From Azospirillum sp. B21 (GTDB lineage: Bacteria > Pseudomonadota > Alphaproteobacteria > Azospirillales > Azospirillaceae), in assembly GCF_008364825.1 (NCBI RefSeq), contig NZ_VTTO01000005.1, forward strand, positions 224,689 through 288,688: a stretch of 64,000 nucleotides of DNA, given 5' to 3'. Positions 9,409 to 18,677 of the stretch are shown here, piece after piece. Position 1 is the first letter of the stretch; each line of letters starts with the position of its first letter. The notes below the pieces were generated by a model, which worked only from the letters and a program-made list of their open reading frames with translations, had not been told where the DNA came from and did not search any database. A program made the translations under genes and the position numbers.

Positions 9409-9917
9409 TTGGGAAGTCGCAGTCTTGAGACTACCTCATGAATAAATGCTGCCGTCTTTGGTGGTTTTGGCCAAATATTGTACTGACCAATCTGTGCAGC
9501 GATTTCCGGTGGCACTCGATCGGCATAGGCAGTCAGAAAGAATGTTCCCGCAAAGTCCTTGCCTTTACACTCATCAAACAGAGTATTTCCAACTAGCGTA
9601 AGCCCGGATTTTCCCGGACGCATCAAATCAAAAATGAGAACGCATCTTTCGGGCGTATCTACATTGCTAACAATTCCATGGAAATCATCTCTTGTTCGCG
9701 AGATCCTGTAAATGACTCGTATCCCACGTTGGGCCACGGTGATGGTCATACTGGAGCCGTCTGGAGCAATGACATTTGCTTCAGGGGCGTCTTCTAGGCC
9801 GATGTAGCGGTCGCACAGAATGTCAAATATTGTACGCCGCAGAGGGCGGATATTGGCCGGCTCATCATCGAAATGAAGAATGGTATAATCCGTGTATTCT
9901 TTAGAATTTGTCATCAT
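9405..9917 (-). CDS. Stand-alone receiver (response-regulator) protein with internal insertion
   Basis: This 170-residue protein carries the receiver hallmarks in order: acidic pair D17-D18 (LHFDDEP), phosphoacceptor D97 (IFDLMRPGKSG), T129 (FFLTAYAD) and K151 (IWPKPPK). The Asp-to-acidic-pair distance is about 80 residues against the usual 40, so an insertion of about 40 residues (roughly 42-85) lies in the first half. No output domain exists. ATG at 9917 overlaps the kinase stop (ATGA) and its own stop overlaps the cyclase start, so three products are coupled. It probably relays phosphate from the kinase to control the cyclase, which is inference. Confidence 0.85.
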   Translation of the reverse strand: MMTNSKEYTDYTILHFDDEPANIRPLRRTIFDILCDRYIGLEDAPEANVIAPDGSSMTITVAQRGIRVIYRISRTRDDFHGIVSNVDTPERCVLIFDLMRPGKSGLTLVGNTLFDECKGKDFAGTFFLTAYADRVPPEIAAQIGQYNIWPKPPKTAAFIHEVVSRLRLPK

Positions 9918-12157
9918 CGCGCTTTCAATAGACGTGGAATGGGAATGGTGAAGCAGGTGCGCCAACTACCATCAGATTGCTCTATGGAATCGACTTCAAT
10001 TTCACGCGTGGGGTCATGGGCCGTCAGGATCATGGCCGAGACGGACAGGCCCAATCCGGTGCCGGGACGGCGAGAATCGGGAGCCATTCCACTGCTTTCC
10101 CTGTGAAACAACTGGAAAATCGTCTGGCGCTTGTCCTTTGGGATGGGAACGCCAAGGTTAATCACACGAATGCGCCATTGATCTTGGCTGGCACCGATTT
10201 CTATATTTATGGTTCTGTCACGGAATGAATATTTGATGGCATTGTCAATTATATTAAAAAGCAAAATATATATCAGATCACGATCAGCCCAACCAGTTGA
10301 TAGATCAGGAGAAATTTTTTTCTCAAAACTAATTCTACATCCGCGATCACTTGCTTCCGGCATAAGGCAGTTGATGGCCTCATCCAGCACACGTTCAATA
10401 TCAAAAAATGTGATTTTCAGAGTGTTAGAGTTCAAGTTATCCAAAAGCAATCGAGTCTCATCGATGAAGACCGCTGTCTTCTGCACAAATAATGTTGCCC
10501 AATCCAAAGATTCGCTGAATTCCCGATCATGCACCAATACCTCATACAGCCTGTCCGGGCCTTTGCTTCGATAGCGATGGTAAATACGTCGGATCGCGTC
10601 GAGATTGGTGACCACGCCGGTCAGACCAGACCTCAATGCGTGTCTGGTCTCCGTCAAATCCTTGATCATCTTGCGATAACGCAACCGATCTCCAATCAGG
10701 CTACCGAATTCGCGGCAAAGATATCCTAGGATGGTTTTTCTATATTTTAGAATATCGTTTGTCGAAATTCCAATGACGAGCTTGTTTCCTCCGCTCTCCA
10801 GATGTGCGAGAGGTATGACATAGGCATTGCCATTTCCTACTGTGATGATGGCTTCACTGTTTTTTGCGTCGATTCTGGGAACGGCACTATCTACCGCGTC
10901 TCTGAAGGACTCATCGGACAGATGAAGAAGGTTGCCGCTCCCGACGACCGCAGAGAACGTGGAGCATGGTGCGATCTGTCTGACGAGCTTTTCCAAGCTG
11001 AAAAAAACGTTCAGAACATCCTTTCCGGTATCGATGATCGCTGTGGAATTGGATTCGATAATCTCGATTTCATCCGCAACCAGCTTTTGTGCCTCAAGCA
11101 TTTCAAGGCGAGGCAGCGCTTCCGCCAGCATATTGGCGATGCCACTCACAAAATTTTCGTCTTGATTGCTGAATGAGGAATAAAAGTGGCCGCTGCTGTT
11201 TTTTCCGATCACCTCGATTACGCAGGCAACCCCTTCAATTCTCTTGGCATTTTCACCACACCAACTTTCCACCAGAACCGGCACTGCCATGGCAGCGTTT
11301 GGCGAAAGCCGTCCAGAAACAAAGTTGGAATTTGCCGTCTGGATTGCCGGGGCCTCTCCCGCCCCCCGCCGGATTGCGTGTTTCCTTTCCACCACATTCT
11401 GGATCAGTTTTTGCGAAGATTGGAGTTCGCTTCCTCGAGCGCGGCTTTCCGCTTTGATGATTTCCTGTCTGTGGTCGCATCGAGTGTAGGTGATGGAACT
11501 GTATTGCGCCCAGCATCCCTTCCGCACCGCCTCCGCCATGATCTGCAAGGCACGTTCGACCGAATCGATTGCCATCAGCTCCGCGCCGATTTCTTTCTGG
11601 CGATTCCATATTCGGTACTCACGGCTGCGTCTGATCTGATCGGCCAAGGCCCTGGTCGCAAGAGGCAGAACCACTGCATTATCCTCTCCGATGGGAAAGG
11701 CGTTTGCCGCCACCACCTGAATACAGCCGATATCCTCGCCATCGTGTCCCGCCAATGCGTGGAACGACTCATCCCCTTCGAGCGGACCAACCTCCTTGCT
11801 TATGGCTTGCAGAGGCCCGCTTTGCAATCTGTGTGAAATTGTTCGCTTGGCCAGGGCATCAATGGACTCGCACTGGCCGCCGGGTGGCAGCACCGCGAAA
11901 ACACCACCAAAATGAAACTGTGATCTGGTGAATTTCTCACTGACACCATCAGGTTTCAGTTTGACGATCTGATCGAGGCGCAATTCGTTTCGCCCCTCAT
12001 TTGCATCCAGCAACCAGAGGCAAACCCATACATTATGCTCGCCGAACAGAGAGCCAATAATTTCCATGAATCTCGCACGGTCCTCATAGTGCTTGTCCAT
12101 GGAATAGGGGCGACACAGAAGTTCAACCAACATCTTTAAATGATCGATTCCGGCCAT
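9914..12157 (-). CDS. GAF-type sensor histidine kinase, cytoplasmic
   Basis: This 747-residue kinase has no evident membrane helix. Two or three GAF-like regions (about 20-175, 195-350 and 375-480) precede a dimerisation helix with phosphoacceptor H506 in RHALRSGLTG. The ATPase domain follows, with N-box NIIDNAIKYS (635-644), a G1-type VINLGVPIP with Asn in place of Asp, and GTGLGLS (699-705). A good ribosome site (AGGAAG) lies six bases before the ATG. It heads the low-GC operon and its last codons overlap the receiver gene. The signal it senses is unknown; GAF domains usually bind small molecules or cyclic nucleotides, so feedback by the cyclase product is possible. Confidence 0.9.
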   Translation of the reverse strand: MAGIDHLKMLVELLCRPYSMDKHYEDRARFMEIIGSLFGEHNVWVCLWLLDANEGRNELRLDQIVKLKPDGVSEKFTRSQFHFGGVFAVLPPGGQCESIDALAKRTISHRLQSGPLQAISKEVGPLEGDESFHALAGHDGEDIGCIQVVAANAFPIGEDNAVVLPLATRALADQIRRSREYRIWNRQKEIGAELMAIDSVERALQIMAEAVRKGCWAQYSSITYTRCDHRQEIIKAESRARGSELQSSQKLIQNVVERKHAIRRGAGEAPAIQTANSNFVSGRLSPNAAMAVPVLVESWCGENAKRIEGVACVIEVIGKNSSGHFYSSFSNQDENFVSGIANMLAEALPRLEMLEAQKLVADEIEIIESNSTAIIDTGKDVLNVFFSLEKLVRQIAPCSTFSAVVGSGNLLHLSDESFRDAVDSAVPRIDAKNSEAIITVGNGNAYVIPLAHLESGGNKLVIGISTNDILKYRKTILGYLCREFGSLIGDRLRYRKMIKDLTETRHALRSGLTGVVTNLDAIRRIYHRYRSKGPDRLYEVLVHDREFSESLDWATLFVQKTAVFIDETRLLLDNLNSNTLKITFFDIERVLDEAINCLMPEASDRGCRISFEKKISPDLSTGWADRDLIYILLFNIIDNAIKYSFRDRTINIEIGASQDQWRIRVINLGVPIPKDKRQTIFQLFHRESSGMAPDSRRPGTGLGLSVSAMILTAHDPTREIEVDSIEQSDGSWRTCFTIPIPRLLKAR

Positions 12158-12731
12158 TTATTCTTCCTAAGGTTGATTCTATCTTCTATATGGCTGCCAC
12201 CGATGTCGCATGTTCTTCTTAATCCATCTTATCATAACTGCAAGGTGCCACCACCTTGTTTTACGGTTGCATATGCAGCAGATTTCTATTTGAACGCTAA
12301 GGGATTTTTTGGGTGGATTTCGTCAGAGGGGCCGTCCCACGGCCACCTGCCGGAATAGTGCGACAACGTTGATCGAATTGTGAATGCTCAGGCTTTGTTC
12401 CCGATTCCGGCATACGTTCGGCCTGCCCGTCCTGGCGCATCATCGAACCTGGAACTCAAAAGGTTACGCACGCCGTCATGAGCTCGGCAAGGCAGGGCTC
12501 ACCCATAGCGTTGCGATGGATTCGAAGCGCACCCTTCGTCACTCAGAGCGCCGAGAAGAAACTCGATCTGGTGCCCGAAGGCCGTTGATCCACCTGCCCT
12601 GCAGGCCGGCCCCGTTCTGTGTGCCAACAGGGCGGTGATGGCAGATCCAAAGCATGGCTGACGGGCGATGCCGGACGCATCAACCATCGGTGCGGCGATT
12701 TGCTGCCAATCAGCCCCGCTTCCGGTCAGCC
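12158..12731. other. 574-base gap upstream of the low-GC operon
   Basis: No convincing gene is seen. The first 200 bases are AT-rich and should hold the promoter of the kinase operon; the remainder rises to the local GC level. Short open frames on both strands (for example 12384-12638 and 12499-12735) have no recognisable protein features. I see no IS ends. Confidence 0.5.
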
Positions 12732-13316
12732 TCACCCGCGACCCGAAGCGGTCTGCGCAAGCCCGGCATAGTGCCGGACGTCGAAGGCGATGAACTCGAC
12801 CTCTGCGTCGGTGACATCGCGCAGATGCTTGGCCGGGCTGCCGGCCCAGAGCTGGCGGGCGGGGATGCGCTTGCGTGGGGTCAGGACGGCGCCCGCGGCC
12901 AGCATGGCGCCGCTTTCCACGACGGCCCCGTCCAGCACGATGGAGCCGATGCCGATCAGGCAGCCGTCCGCCAGCGTGCAGCCATGCATCCGCACGCCAT
13001 GGCCGATCACGACGTCGGCGCCGATGACGGTGGGATACTCGTTCAGCATGACATGGATGATGGTGCCGTCCTGGATGTTGGTGCGCGGCCCCACCGTGAT
13101 GCTGTGGTCGTCGCCGCGCAGGACGCAGCCATACCAGACGCTGGCCTCCGCCCCGATGGTCACGTCACCCACAACCACCGCGCCGGGGGCGATGTAGGCG
13201 TCGGCGGCGACGCGCGGCCACACCCCCTTGAAGGGCTGGATGATGGCGCCGGGATGGCGGGCCAGCAGGGCCTCACCGGTCTCAAAAGCCGTTTCTGTCG
13301 CGCTCTCGGAGGTCAT
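12732..13316 (-). CDS. Gamma-carbonic-anhydrase-like hexapeptide-repeat protein
   Basis: This 194-residue left-handed beta-helix protein is built from hexapeptide repeats such as VVVGDVTIGAEASVWYGCVL. The three zinc-binding His of the gamma class are present: H88 (TIIHV), H106 (VIGHG) and H111 (RMHGC). The family (YrdA/CaiE/PaaY-like) includes carbonic anhydrases and CoA-thioester hydrolases. Start at 13316 is chosen over the longer frame because AAGGGAAAG precedes it. It is the last gene of the CoA-transferase/lyase/TRAP operon, so a thioesterase or CO2-handling role in that pathway is plausible. Confidence 0.88.
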   Translation of the reverse strand: MTSESATETAFETGEALLARHPGAIIQPFKGVWPRVAADAYIAPGAVVVGDVTIGAEASVWYGCVLRGDDHSITVGPRTNIQDGTIIHVMLNEYPTVIGADVVIGHGVRMHGCTLADGCLIGIGSIVLDGAVVESGAMLAAGAVLTPRKRIPARQLWAGSPAKHLRDVTDAEVEFIAFDVRHYAGLAQTASGRG

Positions 13317-13341
13317 TGCTTCTTTCCCTTTTTTGTGCCGG

Positions 13342-14580
13342 TCAGGAGGCGAGCCGTTCCTCCCCCGCCTCTGCCTTCGGTCCATCGGCCGGATCGGCCA
13401 CCACCCCGGCGGCGAGCAGCCGCTCGATCTCCGCCTGACTATAGCCCAGTTCGGCCAGCAGCGCCGCGCTCTGCGCGCCGACCGGCGGCAGCGCCATGCG
13501 CGGGCCCAGACGCTGCCCGTCCAACGTCAGCGGCAGCAGCGGCACGCGCGTCTCTCCGCCGGTCTCGGTGGTGATGGAGGCGAGTCCGCCGCTCTGGTTC
13601 AGGTGGGGATCGTCGAACAGCTCCTCCGGCCGGTTGATCGGGGCATAGGGCAGGCCGTTGCGCTCGAAGAGTTCGGCGATCTCGGCCTTGCTGTAGGCGG
13701 CAAGGCGGCGGCGGATTTCGGGCAGCATCCAGTCGCGGGCGAGGCAGCGCTTGGTGTTGCCGTCCAGCCTGGGATCGGCCAGCAGGTCGTCGAAGCCGAA
13801 TGCGGTGCAGAAGGTCCGCCATTGCACGTCGCTGACCGCGCCCAGGAAGATCTGCTCGCCGTCCTTCACCTCGAAGGTGTCGTAGATGCTGAAGGCGGCG
13901 ATACGCTCGGGGAAGGGGGGCGGGGCTTCGCCGGTCACGGCGAACTGCTGCATGTGCTGGGCCGACAGCAGGACGCAGGTCTCATACAGGCCGGATTGGA
14001 TGTCCTGGCCGCGGCCGGTGGCCTCGCGGGTGCGTAGCGCCGCCATGATGCCGATCACGCCGAACATGCCGCCCATGATGTCGTTGACCGAGCTGCCGGC
14101 GCGGAGCGGCCGGCCGGTGGGGCCGGTCATGTAGGCGAGCCCGGCCATCATCTGCACCACCTCGTCCAGCGCCGTGCGCTTTTCATAGGGGCCGGGCAGG
14201 AAACCCTTCAGCGACAGGTTGATGATGCGCGGGTTGCGCGCGGCAAGGCTGGCGTAGTCGAGGCCGTAGCGCGCCATCAGGCCGGGGCGGAAATTCTCCA
14301 TCACCACGTCGGCAGTGTCGACCAGCTTGTGGACGGCGGCCAGCCCGTCGGGGCTGTTCAGGTCGACGGCCAGAGACTTCTTGTTGCGGTTGAAGGTGCG
14401 GAAGAAGCCGGCGGCGGCCCCCGGCAGGCTGCGGGTCTTGTCGCCGGTCACCGGTTCCACCTTGATCACGTCGGCACCGAGATCGCCCAGGATCATGCCG
14501 CAGGTCGGCCCCATCACCATGTGGGAGAATTCGACGACGCGGATGCCGGATAGCGGGAGGGTGGTATTGCTGTCAGGCAT
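13342..14580 (-). CDS. CaiB/BaiF family (class III) CoA-transferase
   Basis: This 412-residue enzyme shows the family opening GIRVVEFSHMVMGP, then LGADVIKVEP (about 34-43), FNRNKKSLAVDL and the nucleophilic Asp region TALDEVVQMMAGLAYMTG. It would transfer CoA from a donor such as succinyl-CoA to an organic acid. Its start overlaps the stop of the lyase gene upstream by eight bases, which ties both products to one pathway: acid activation to a CoA thioester, then lyase cleavage. Itaconate/citramalate or 3-hydroxy-3-methylglutarate would fit such a pair, but the acid is not identified. Confidence 0.9.
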   Translation of the reverse strand: MPDSNTTLPLSGIRVVEFSHMVMGPTCGMILGDLGADVIKVEPVTGDKTRSLPGAAAGFFRTFNRNKKSLAVDLNSPDGLAAVHKLVDTADVVMENFRPGLMARYGLDYASLAARNPRIINLSLKGFLPGPYEKRTALDEVVQMMAGLAYMTGPTGRPLRAGSSVNDIMGGMFGVIGIMAALRTREATGRGQDIQSGLYETCVLLSAQHMQQFAVTGEAPPPFPERIAAFSIYDTFEVKDGEQIFLGAVSDVQWRTFCTAFGFDDLLADPRLDGNTKRCLARDWMLPEIRRRLAAYSKAEIAELFERNGLPYAPINRPEELFDDPHLNQSGGLASITTETGGETRVPLLPLTLDGQRLGPRMALPPVGAQSAALLAELGYSQAEIERLLAAGVVADPADGPKAEAGEERLAS

Positions 14581-15520
14581 GGACGGGACTCCGGTGGAAA
14601 TGGCTTTGGTCGAAATGCTTGGGCAGGCCGGCGGCGGCGATCTTGCCGTGCAGCGGTTGGCCGGGAAGAAGGGTGGCGAGCAGGCGTTGCGCCTCGATCA
14701 GGGCGTCCAGGTCGATGCCGGTGTCGAAGCCCATCGACTCCAGCATGAAGACCAGATCCTCGGTCGCGACGTTGCCGCTGGCACCGGGGGCGTGTGGGCA
14801 GCCGCCCAGCCCGCCGAGCGAGGCGTCGAACTCGCGGATGCCGATGTCCAGCACGGCAAGACAATTGGCGAGGCCGAGGCCGCGGGTGTCGTGGAAATGG
14901 GCGCTTTGCAGCCGGTCGCCGGCGATGTCCTTGACCCGGCTGTAGAGGCGGCGGACCTGCGCCGGATTTGCGTATCCGACAGTATCGGCCAGCGTCACGC
15001 GGTCGGCCCCGGCCTCCAGGCAGGATTCGGCAAGGCGCACCACCTCGTCCTCCGGCACCTCGCCTTGGATGGTGCAGCCGAAAGCGGTGGAGATGCCGGC
15101 GTCGATGCGGGTCTTGTGGCCGCCCTCATCGCGGGCGCGGCAGACGCGGGCCAGTTCCTCCACCGACTCCTCGCGGGTTTTGCGGATGTTGGCGCGGCTG
15201 TGCGCCTCGCTGGCAGACAGCGGCAGGACGATGACGTCGGAACCGGCGGCGAGCGCCGCCGCGGCGCCCTTCAGGTTGGGGGCCAGCGTGTGAACGACGA
15301 TGCCGGGCAACGCACGGGCGCCGGTCACCACCTCGGCCGCGTCGGCCATCTGGGGCAGCAGCCTGGGCGGAACGAATGAGGCGGCTTCGAAGCGGCGGAC
15401 GCCGGCGCGGTGTTCGGCCTCCAGCCAGCGCAGCTTGTCGGCGGTGGGCACCACGCGGTCGAGAATCTGGAGCCCGTCGCGCAGGCCGACCTCGACGATG
15501 GTCACGGGGTCTTTCGTCAT
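14573..15520 (-). CDS. Hydroxymethylglutaryl-CoA lyase family enzyme
   Basis: This 315-residue TIM-barrel lyase carries the HMGL signatures: GLRDGLQ (about 12-18) at the divalent-metal site, GCTIQGEVP, HFHDTRGLGLANCL and the catalytic-Cys loop GGCPHAPGASGNVATEDLV (about 230-250). It should cleave a 3-hydroxyacyl-CoA to acetyl-CoA plus an oxo acid. GGAGG lies nine bases before the ATG at 15520; the upstream in-frame ATG (15559) lacks this. Flanked by TRAP permease and CoA-transferase genes on the same strand, it is probably catabolic rather than part of leucine breakdown. Confidence 0.92.
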   Translation of the reverse strand: MTKDPVTIVEVGLRDGLQILDRVVPTADKLRWLEAEHRAGVRRFEAASFVPPRLLPQMADAAEVVTGARALPGIVVHTLAPNLKGAAAALAAGSDVIVLPLSASEAHSRANIRKTREESVEELARVCRARDEGGHKTRIDAGISTAFGCTIQGEVPEDEVVRLAESCLEAGADRVTLADTVGYANPAQVRRLYSRVKDIAGDRLQSAHFHDTRGLGLANCLAVLDIGIREFDASLGGLGGCPHAPGASGNVATEDLVFMLESMGFDTGIDLDALIEAQRLLATLLPGQPLHGKIAAAGLPKHFDQSHFHRSPVHA

Positions 15521-15607
15521 GGCAAGGGTCCTCCGTTCGGATGCGCTGGGAGGTTGCACATCCGGTGGAAACGGGAAGGGAAAGGCCGGAACGGTTTTAA
15601 AGAGCGG

Positions 15608-16891
15608 TCAGATGCCGAAGCCCGCAGCCTGCGGCAGCCAGAGCGACAGCGACGGAACCAGCCAGGTCACGAACAGGCCCGCCATCATCAGCAGCACATA
15701 GGGCAGGGCGCCGCGCGTCACCTCGGCAAGGGATGAGGTGGTTATGCCCTTGATGACGAACAGGTTCATGCCGACCGGCGGGGTGATCAGCGCCAGTTCC
15801 AGGTTGATCATCAGCATCACGCCGTACCAGATCGGGTTGATGCCCAGCGCGGTCATCACCGGCAGGATGATGGGGGTGGTGATCAGAATGATGGCGATGG
15901 TCTCCAGGAACATGCCCAGGATGAAGATCGCGAACATCACGGCCAGGATGAAGCCGCCCTGCGACAGCCCCAGCGCCGTCACCGTCTCCATGATCTGGGC
16001 CGGCAGGCGGATGATGGTGATGGCGTGGCCGAACATGCCGGCGGCGGCGATGATCATGAACAGCATGGCGCTGGTCCGCATCGTCTGCACGCCGCAATCC
16101 AGCAGGTCGGCGAAGGAAACGTTGCGGTAGACCAGCAGCGCCACCGCCAGCGCATAGACCGCACCGACCGCCGCCGCCTCGCCCGGCGTGAAGACGCCGA
16201 GATAGATGCCGCCCAGGATCAGCGGCGGCATCAGAACCGCCCAGATCGACTCGCGGAAGGCCGCAGCGACGGCGCCGAAGCCGGGCCAGGGCTGCGACCG
16301 CACGGCATCCTGCCGCTTGGCCTGGAGCCAGCTGTAGCCGGCGAACAGAACCGCCATCAGCAGGCCCGGAATGATCCCGGCCAGGAACAGGGCGCCGATG
16401 GACGCGTCGGTGACGATGGCGTAGAGGATCATCGGCCCCGACGGCGGGATCAGGATGCCCAGCGTGCCGCCGGCGGCGATCAGCCCGTAGGTGTCGCGCT
16501 GACGGTAGCCGTAGCGCTTCATCTGCGGGATGGAGATCGAGCCGATGGTCAGCGCGGTCGCCACCGAAGAACCGGAGATGGTCGAGAAGATGGTGCAGGA
16601 CAGGATGGTGGCGAAGCTGAGCCCGCCCTTGATGTGCCCGACCAGCGTGTTCGACATCTCATAGAGGTCGTCGACCACCTTGGCCTTGATCATGATATGC
16701 GCCATCAGCGCGAACATGGGGATGGTGGCGAGCAGCGGGTTGTTCAGGCTGGAGAACACCGCGTCGGCCATGCCGTCGATGCTGCCCTCGAACAGGACCA
16801 GCACGCCGAGCGAGGTGAGGGAGAGTGCCGCGAAGATCGGCATGCCGCTGAACAGCAGGAGCAGCAGCAGGCCCAGGATCAGGAACGTCAT
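15608..16891 (-). CDS. TRAP transporter large permease (DctM)
   Basis: This 427-residue protein has about twelve hydrophobic helices with DctM motifs: GSSVATALTIGSISIP (about 130-145), GGTLGILIPPSGPMI and TPIILPVMTALGINPIWYGV. It forms the transport pathway with the small subunit encoded just upstream; the two genes overlap by one base (TGATG). It would couple sodium-ion entry to uptake of the acid bound by the cognate DctP. Confidence 0.95.
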   Translation of the reverse strand: MTFLILGLLLLLLFSGMPIFAALSLTSLGVLVLFEGSIDGMADAVFSSLNNPLLATIPMFALMAHIMIKAKVVDDLYEMSNTLVGHIKGGLSFATILSCTIFSTISGSSVATALTIGSISIPQMKRYGYRQRDTYGLIAAGGTLGILIPPSGPMILYAIVTDASIGALFLAGIIPGLLMAVLFAGYSWLQAKRQDAVRSQPWPGFGAVAAAFRESIWAVLMPPLILGGIYLGVFTPGEAAAVGAVYALAVALLVYRNVSFADLLDCGVQTMRTSAMLFMIIAAAGMFGHAITIIRLPAQIMETVTALGLSQGGFILAVMFAIFILGMFLETIAIILITTPIILPVMTALGINPIWYGVMLMINLELALITPPVGMNLFVIKGITTSSLAEVTRGALPYVLLMMAGLFVTWLVPSLSLWLPQAAGFGI

Positions 16892-17466
16892 CAGTGGCCT
16901 CCCCTCGTCTCATCCGTCCCGTCGCCCGCCAGAGCGGCCAGCAGCTTGGCGAAGGCGACGATCCCCAGCAGGGCGGCGCCGATGGGAAGCGTGGCCTGCG
17001 GGATCCACATCGGCAGCTCCAGTTGGCCCGGCGAGAAGGCGTCGAAGTCATAGGAGAACATGGCGGTGTGCCAGCCGGTGCGGGCCAGCAGCACGGCGAC
17101 GACCAGCACCGCCAGATTGGACCAGGCATCCAGCCAGCGCCGGCCGCGCGGACCGACGAAGCCCATGATCAGATCGATGCGGATATGATGGCCGGTGCGC
17201 AGCGCCTCCGCCGCGCCGGCCATCACCATGGCGACGACCATGAAGCCGCAGGCCTCGTCCACACCCTCCAGGGGCTGGCCCACGACATAGCGGGCGAAGA
17301 CACCGGCGGTGGTCAGGGCCAGAACAGCGACGATCAGCAGGATGCTGAGCGCGCCGCCGATGAGCGACAGGACCGACGCGGTGCCGGTCATCAGACGCAG
17401 GGCGCCGTGGGCCGCGCCCCTGCCGTTTGCAGGTGTCACGGTGTCGGGGGTGGACATGCTGCTCAT
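16891..17466 (-). CDS. TRAP transporter small permease (DctQ)
   Basis: This 191-residue, four-helix membrane protein carries the DctQ core: FARYVVGQPLEGVDEACGF (about 60-78) and GHHIRIDLIMGFV (about 93-105). GAGGGG precedes the ATG at 17466. The long upstream extension in this frame runs through the DctP gene and is not real. It overlaps the DctM start, so the two permease subunits are made together. Confidence 0.93.
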   Translation of the reverse strand: MSSMSTPDTVTPANGRGAAHGALRLMTGTASVLSLIGGALSILLIVAVLALTTAGVFARYVVGQPLEGVDEACGFMVVAMVMAGAAEALRTGHHIRIDLIMGFVGPRGRRWLDAWSNLAVLVVAVLLARTGWHTAMFSYDFDAFSPGQLELPMWIPQATLPIGAALLGIVAFAKLLAALAGDGTDETRGGH

Positions 17467-17480
17467 GGCCGGTCCCCTCT

Positions 17481-18518
17481 TCACTGGAGCTTGTTGACGA
17501 GTTCCAGAAGCTTGCGGCCGTCGGCGCCGGTTTCGTCGGCGAAGCCCTCGGCGAAGGCGGGAGCCATGGCGGCCTTGAAGGCGGCATTCTCCTCCGGCGT
17601 CGCGATGTGGACCTTGACGCCCTTCGATTCCAGGTCCGCCGGCGCGCTGGCGGCCGCCTCCTGCGAGGCGTCGATCGCCCAGCCGGCGGCAAGGTCGCCG
17701 GCCTTCTTCAGGGCGGCCTTGTCCTTGTCGGTCAGCTTGTTGTACCAGCCGGGATTGACGTAGCCGTGCAGATAGGCGGCCAGCACCGGCACCACGGTCA
17801 TGTGGTCCTGCACCTCGTAGTATTTGCGCGACCATGCGGCGGCCACGTCGGTGATGGCGGAGTCGATGACGCCGGTCGCCAGCGCCTGATAGACCTCGCT
17901 GCCGGGAATCGCCACCGGGGTGGCGCCCATCGCCTTCAGTCCGCGGTCGAATGCCGGACCCAACCCGCGCATCTTCTGTCCCTGGAAATCCGCCGGCTTC
18001 AGCAGCGGCTTGCCCTTGGAGGTGAAGACGCTGGTGTTGGTCTGGAACATCCAGGCGACGTTCTTGACACCCTTCTTCAGCAGGCGTTCCTCAAGGAAGG
18101 CGGCCGCTTCGGAGTCCGGCCATTTCTTCCACGCCTCGATCGAGGACATGGTGTAGGGGCCGACCGTGACGTTCATCAGCGGCAGAGTCTTGCCCCACTG
18201 GAAATTCAGCGAGAAGGCGCATTCGATGTCGCCCTTGGCGACGGCCAGGATGTTCTCGTTGGCCTTGATCAGGCTGTCGGAGCCGAACACCTGGACGTCC
18301 AGATTGCCATCGGACAGGGTCTTCACCTCCGCCGCCCAGCGATCGACGACCTTCGCGATGTGATGGGACGGCGGCAGCTGATGGCTGCAGCGCATCCGCG
18401 TCGCCGCCTCCGCATCCGTCGGCAGCACCGTCAGCGCCGTGGCCGAAGCGGCGGCGAGCAGCGCCAGCATCGGCTTCGCGCGGGTAAGACCATGGGCGGA
18501 CGTCTTGATGATCGTCAT
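17481..18518 (-). CDS. TRAP transporter substrate-binding protein (DctP)
   Basis: This 345-residue periplasmic receptor has a cleavable Sec-type leader ending near TDAEAATRMRCSHQ. Later features include DLDVQVFG-like strands, KMRGLGPAFDRGL and GSEVYQALATGVIDSAITD (the DctP ligand-Arg and dimer regions). Start at 18518 follows GGAGG by about nine bases. It is the first transporter gene after the LysR gene, and has its own 159-base upstream region containing an AT-rich patch (TATATTTTA on the minus strand) that may be a promoter. Confidence 0.93.
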   Translation of the reverse strand: MTIIKTSAHGLTRAKPMLALLAAASATALTVLPTDAEAATRMRCSHQLPPSHHIAKVVDRWAAEVKTLSDGNLDVQVFGSDSLIKANENILAVAKGDIECAFSLNFQWGKTLPLMNVTVGPYTMSSIEAWKKWPDSEAAAFLEERLLKKGVKNVAWMFQTNTSVFTSKGKPLLKPADFQGQKMRGLGPAFDRGLKAMGATPVAIPGSEVYQALATGVIDSAITDVAAAWSRKYYEVQDHMTVVPVLAAYLHGYVNPGWYNKLTDKDKAALKKAGDLAAGWAIDASQEAAASAPADLESKGVKVHIATPEENAAFKAAMAPAFAEGFADETGADGRKLLELVNKLQ

Positions 18519-18677
18519 GTCCTGCACCTCCCTCAGGTGGTTCGTTGCGGCGTTCCGGCGGCGGAGAAGCAGGCGCCGGAAGCCGGGCCCATTCAACTGC
18601 GGGCCTTCAGATTGTTTGTCTGCGAAACAGATCACCACGGGAGGGCAGGGTCGTAAAATATAAAGAAGTGAAACGAG

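Noticed and set aside
12384..12735. Overlapping open frames on both strands in the gap upstream of the kinase operon
   Set aside because: Composition is Arg/Ser-rich with no domain, no ribosome site and no partner; typical of random frames in GC-rich DNA.
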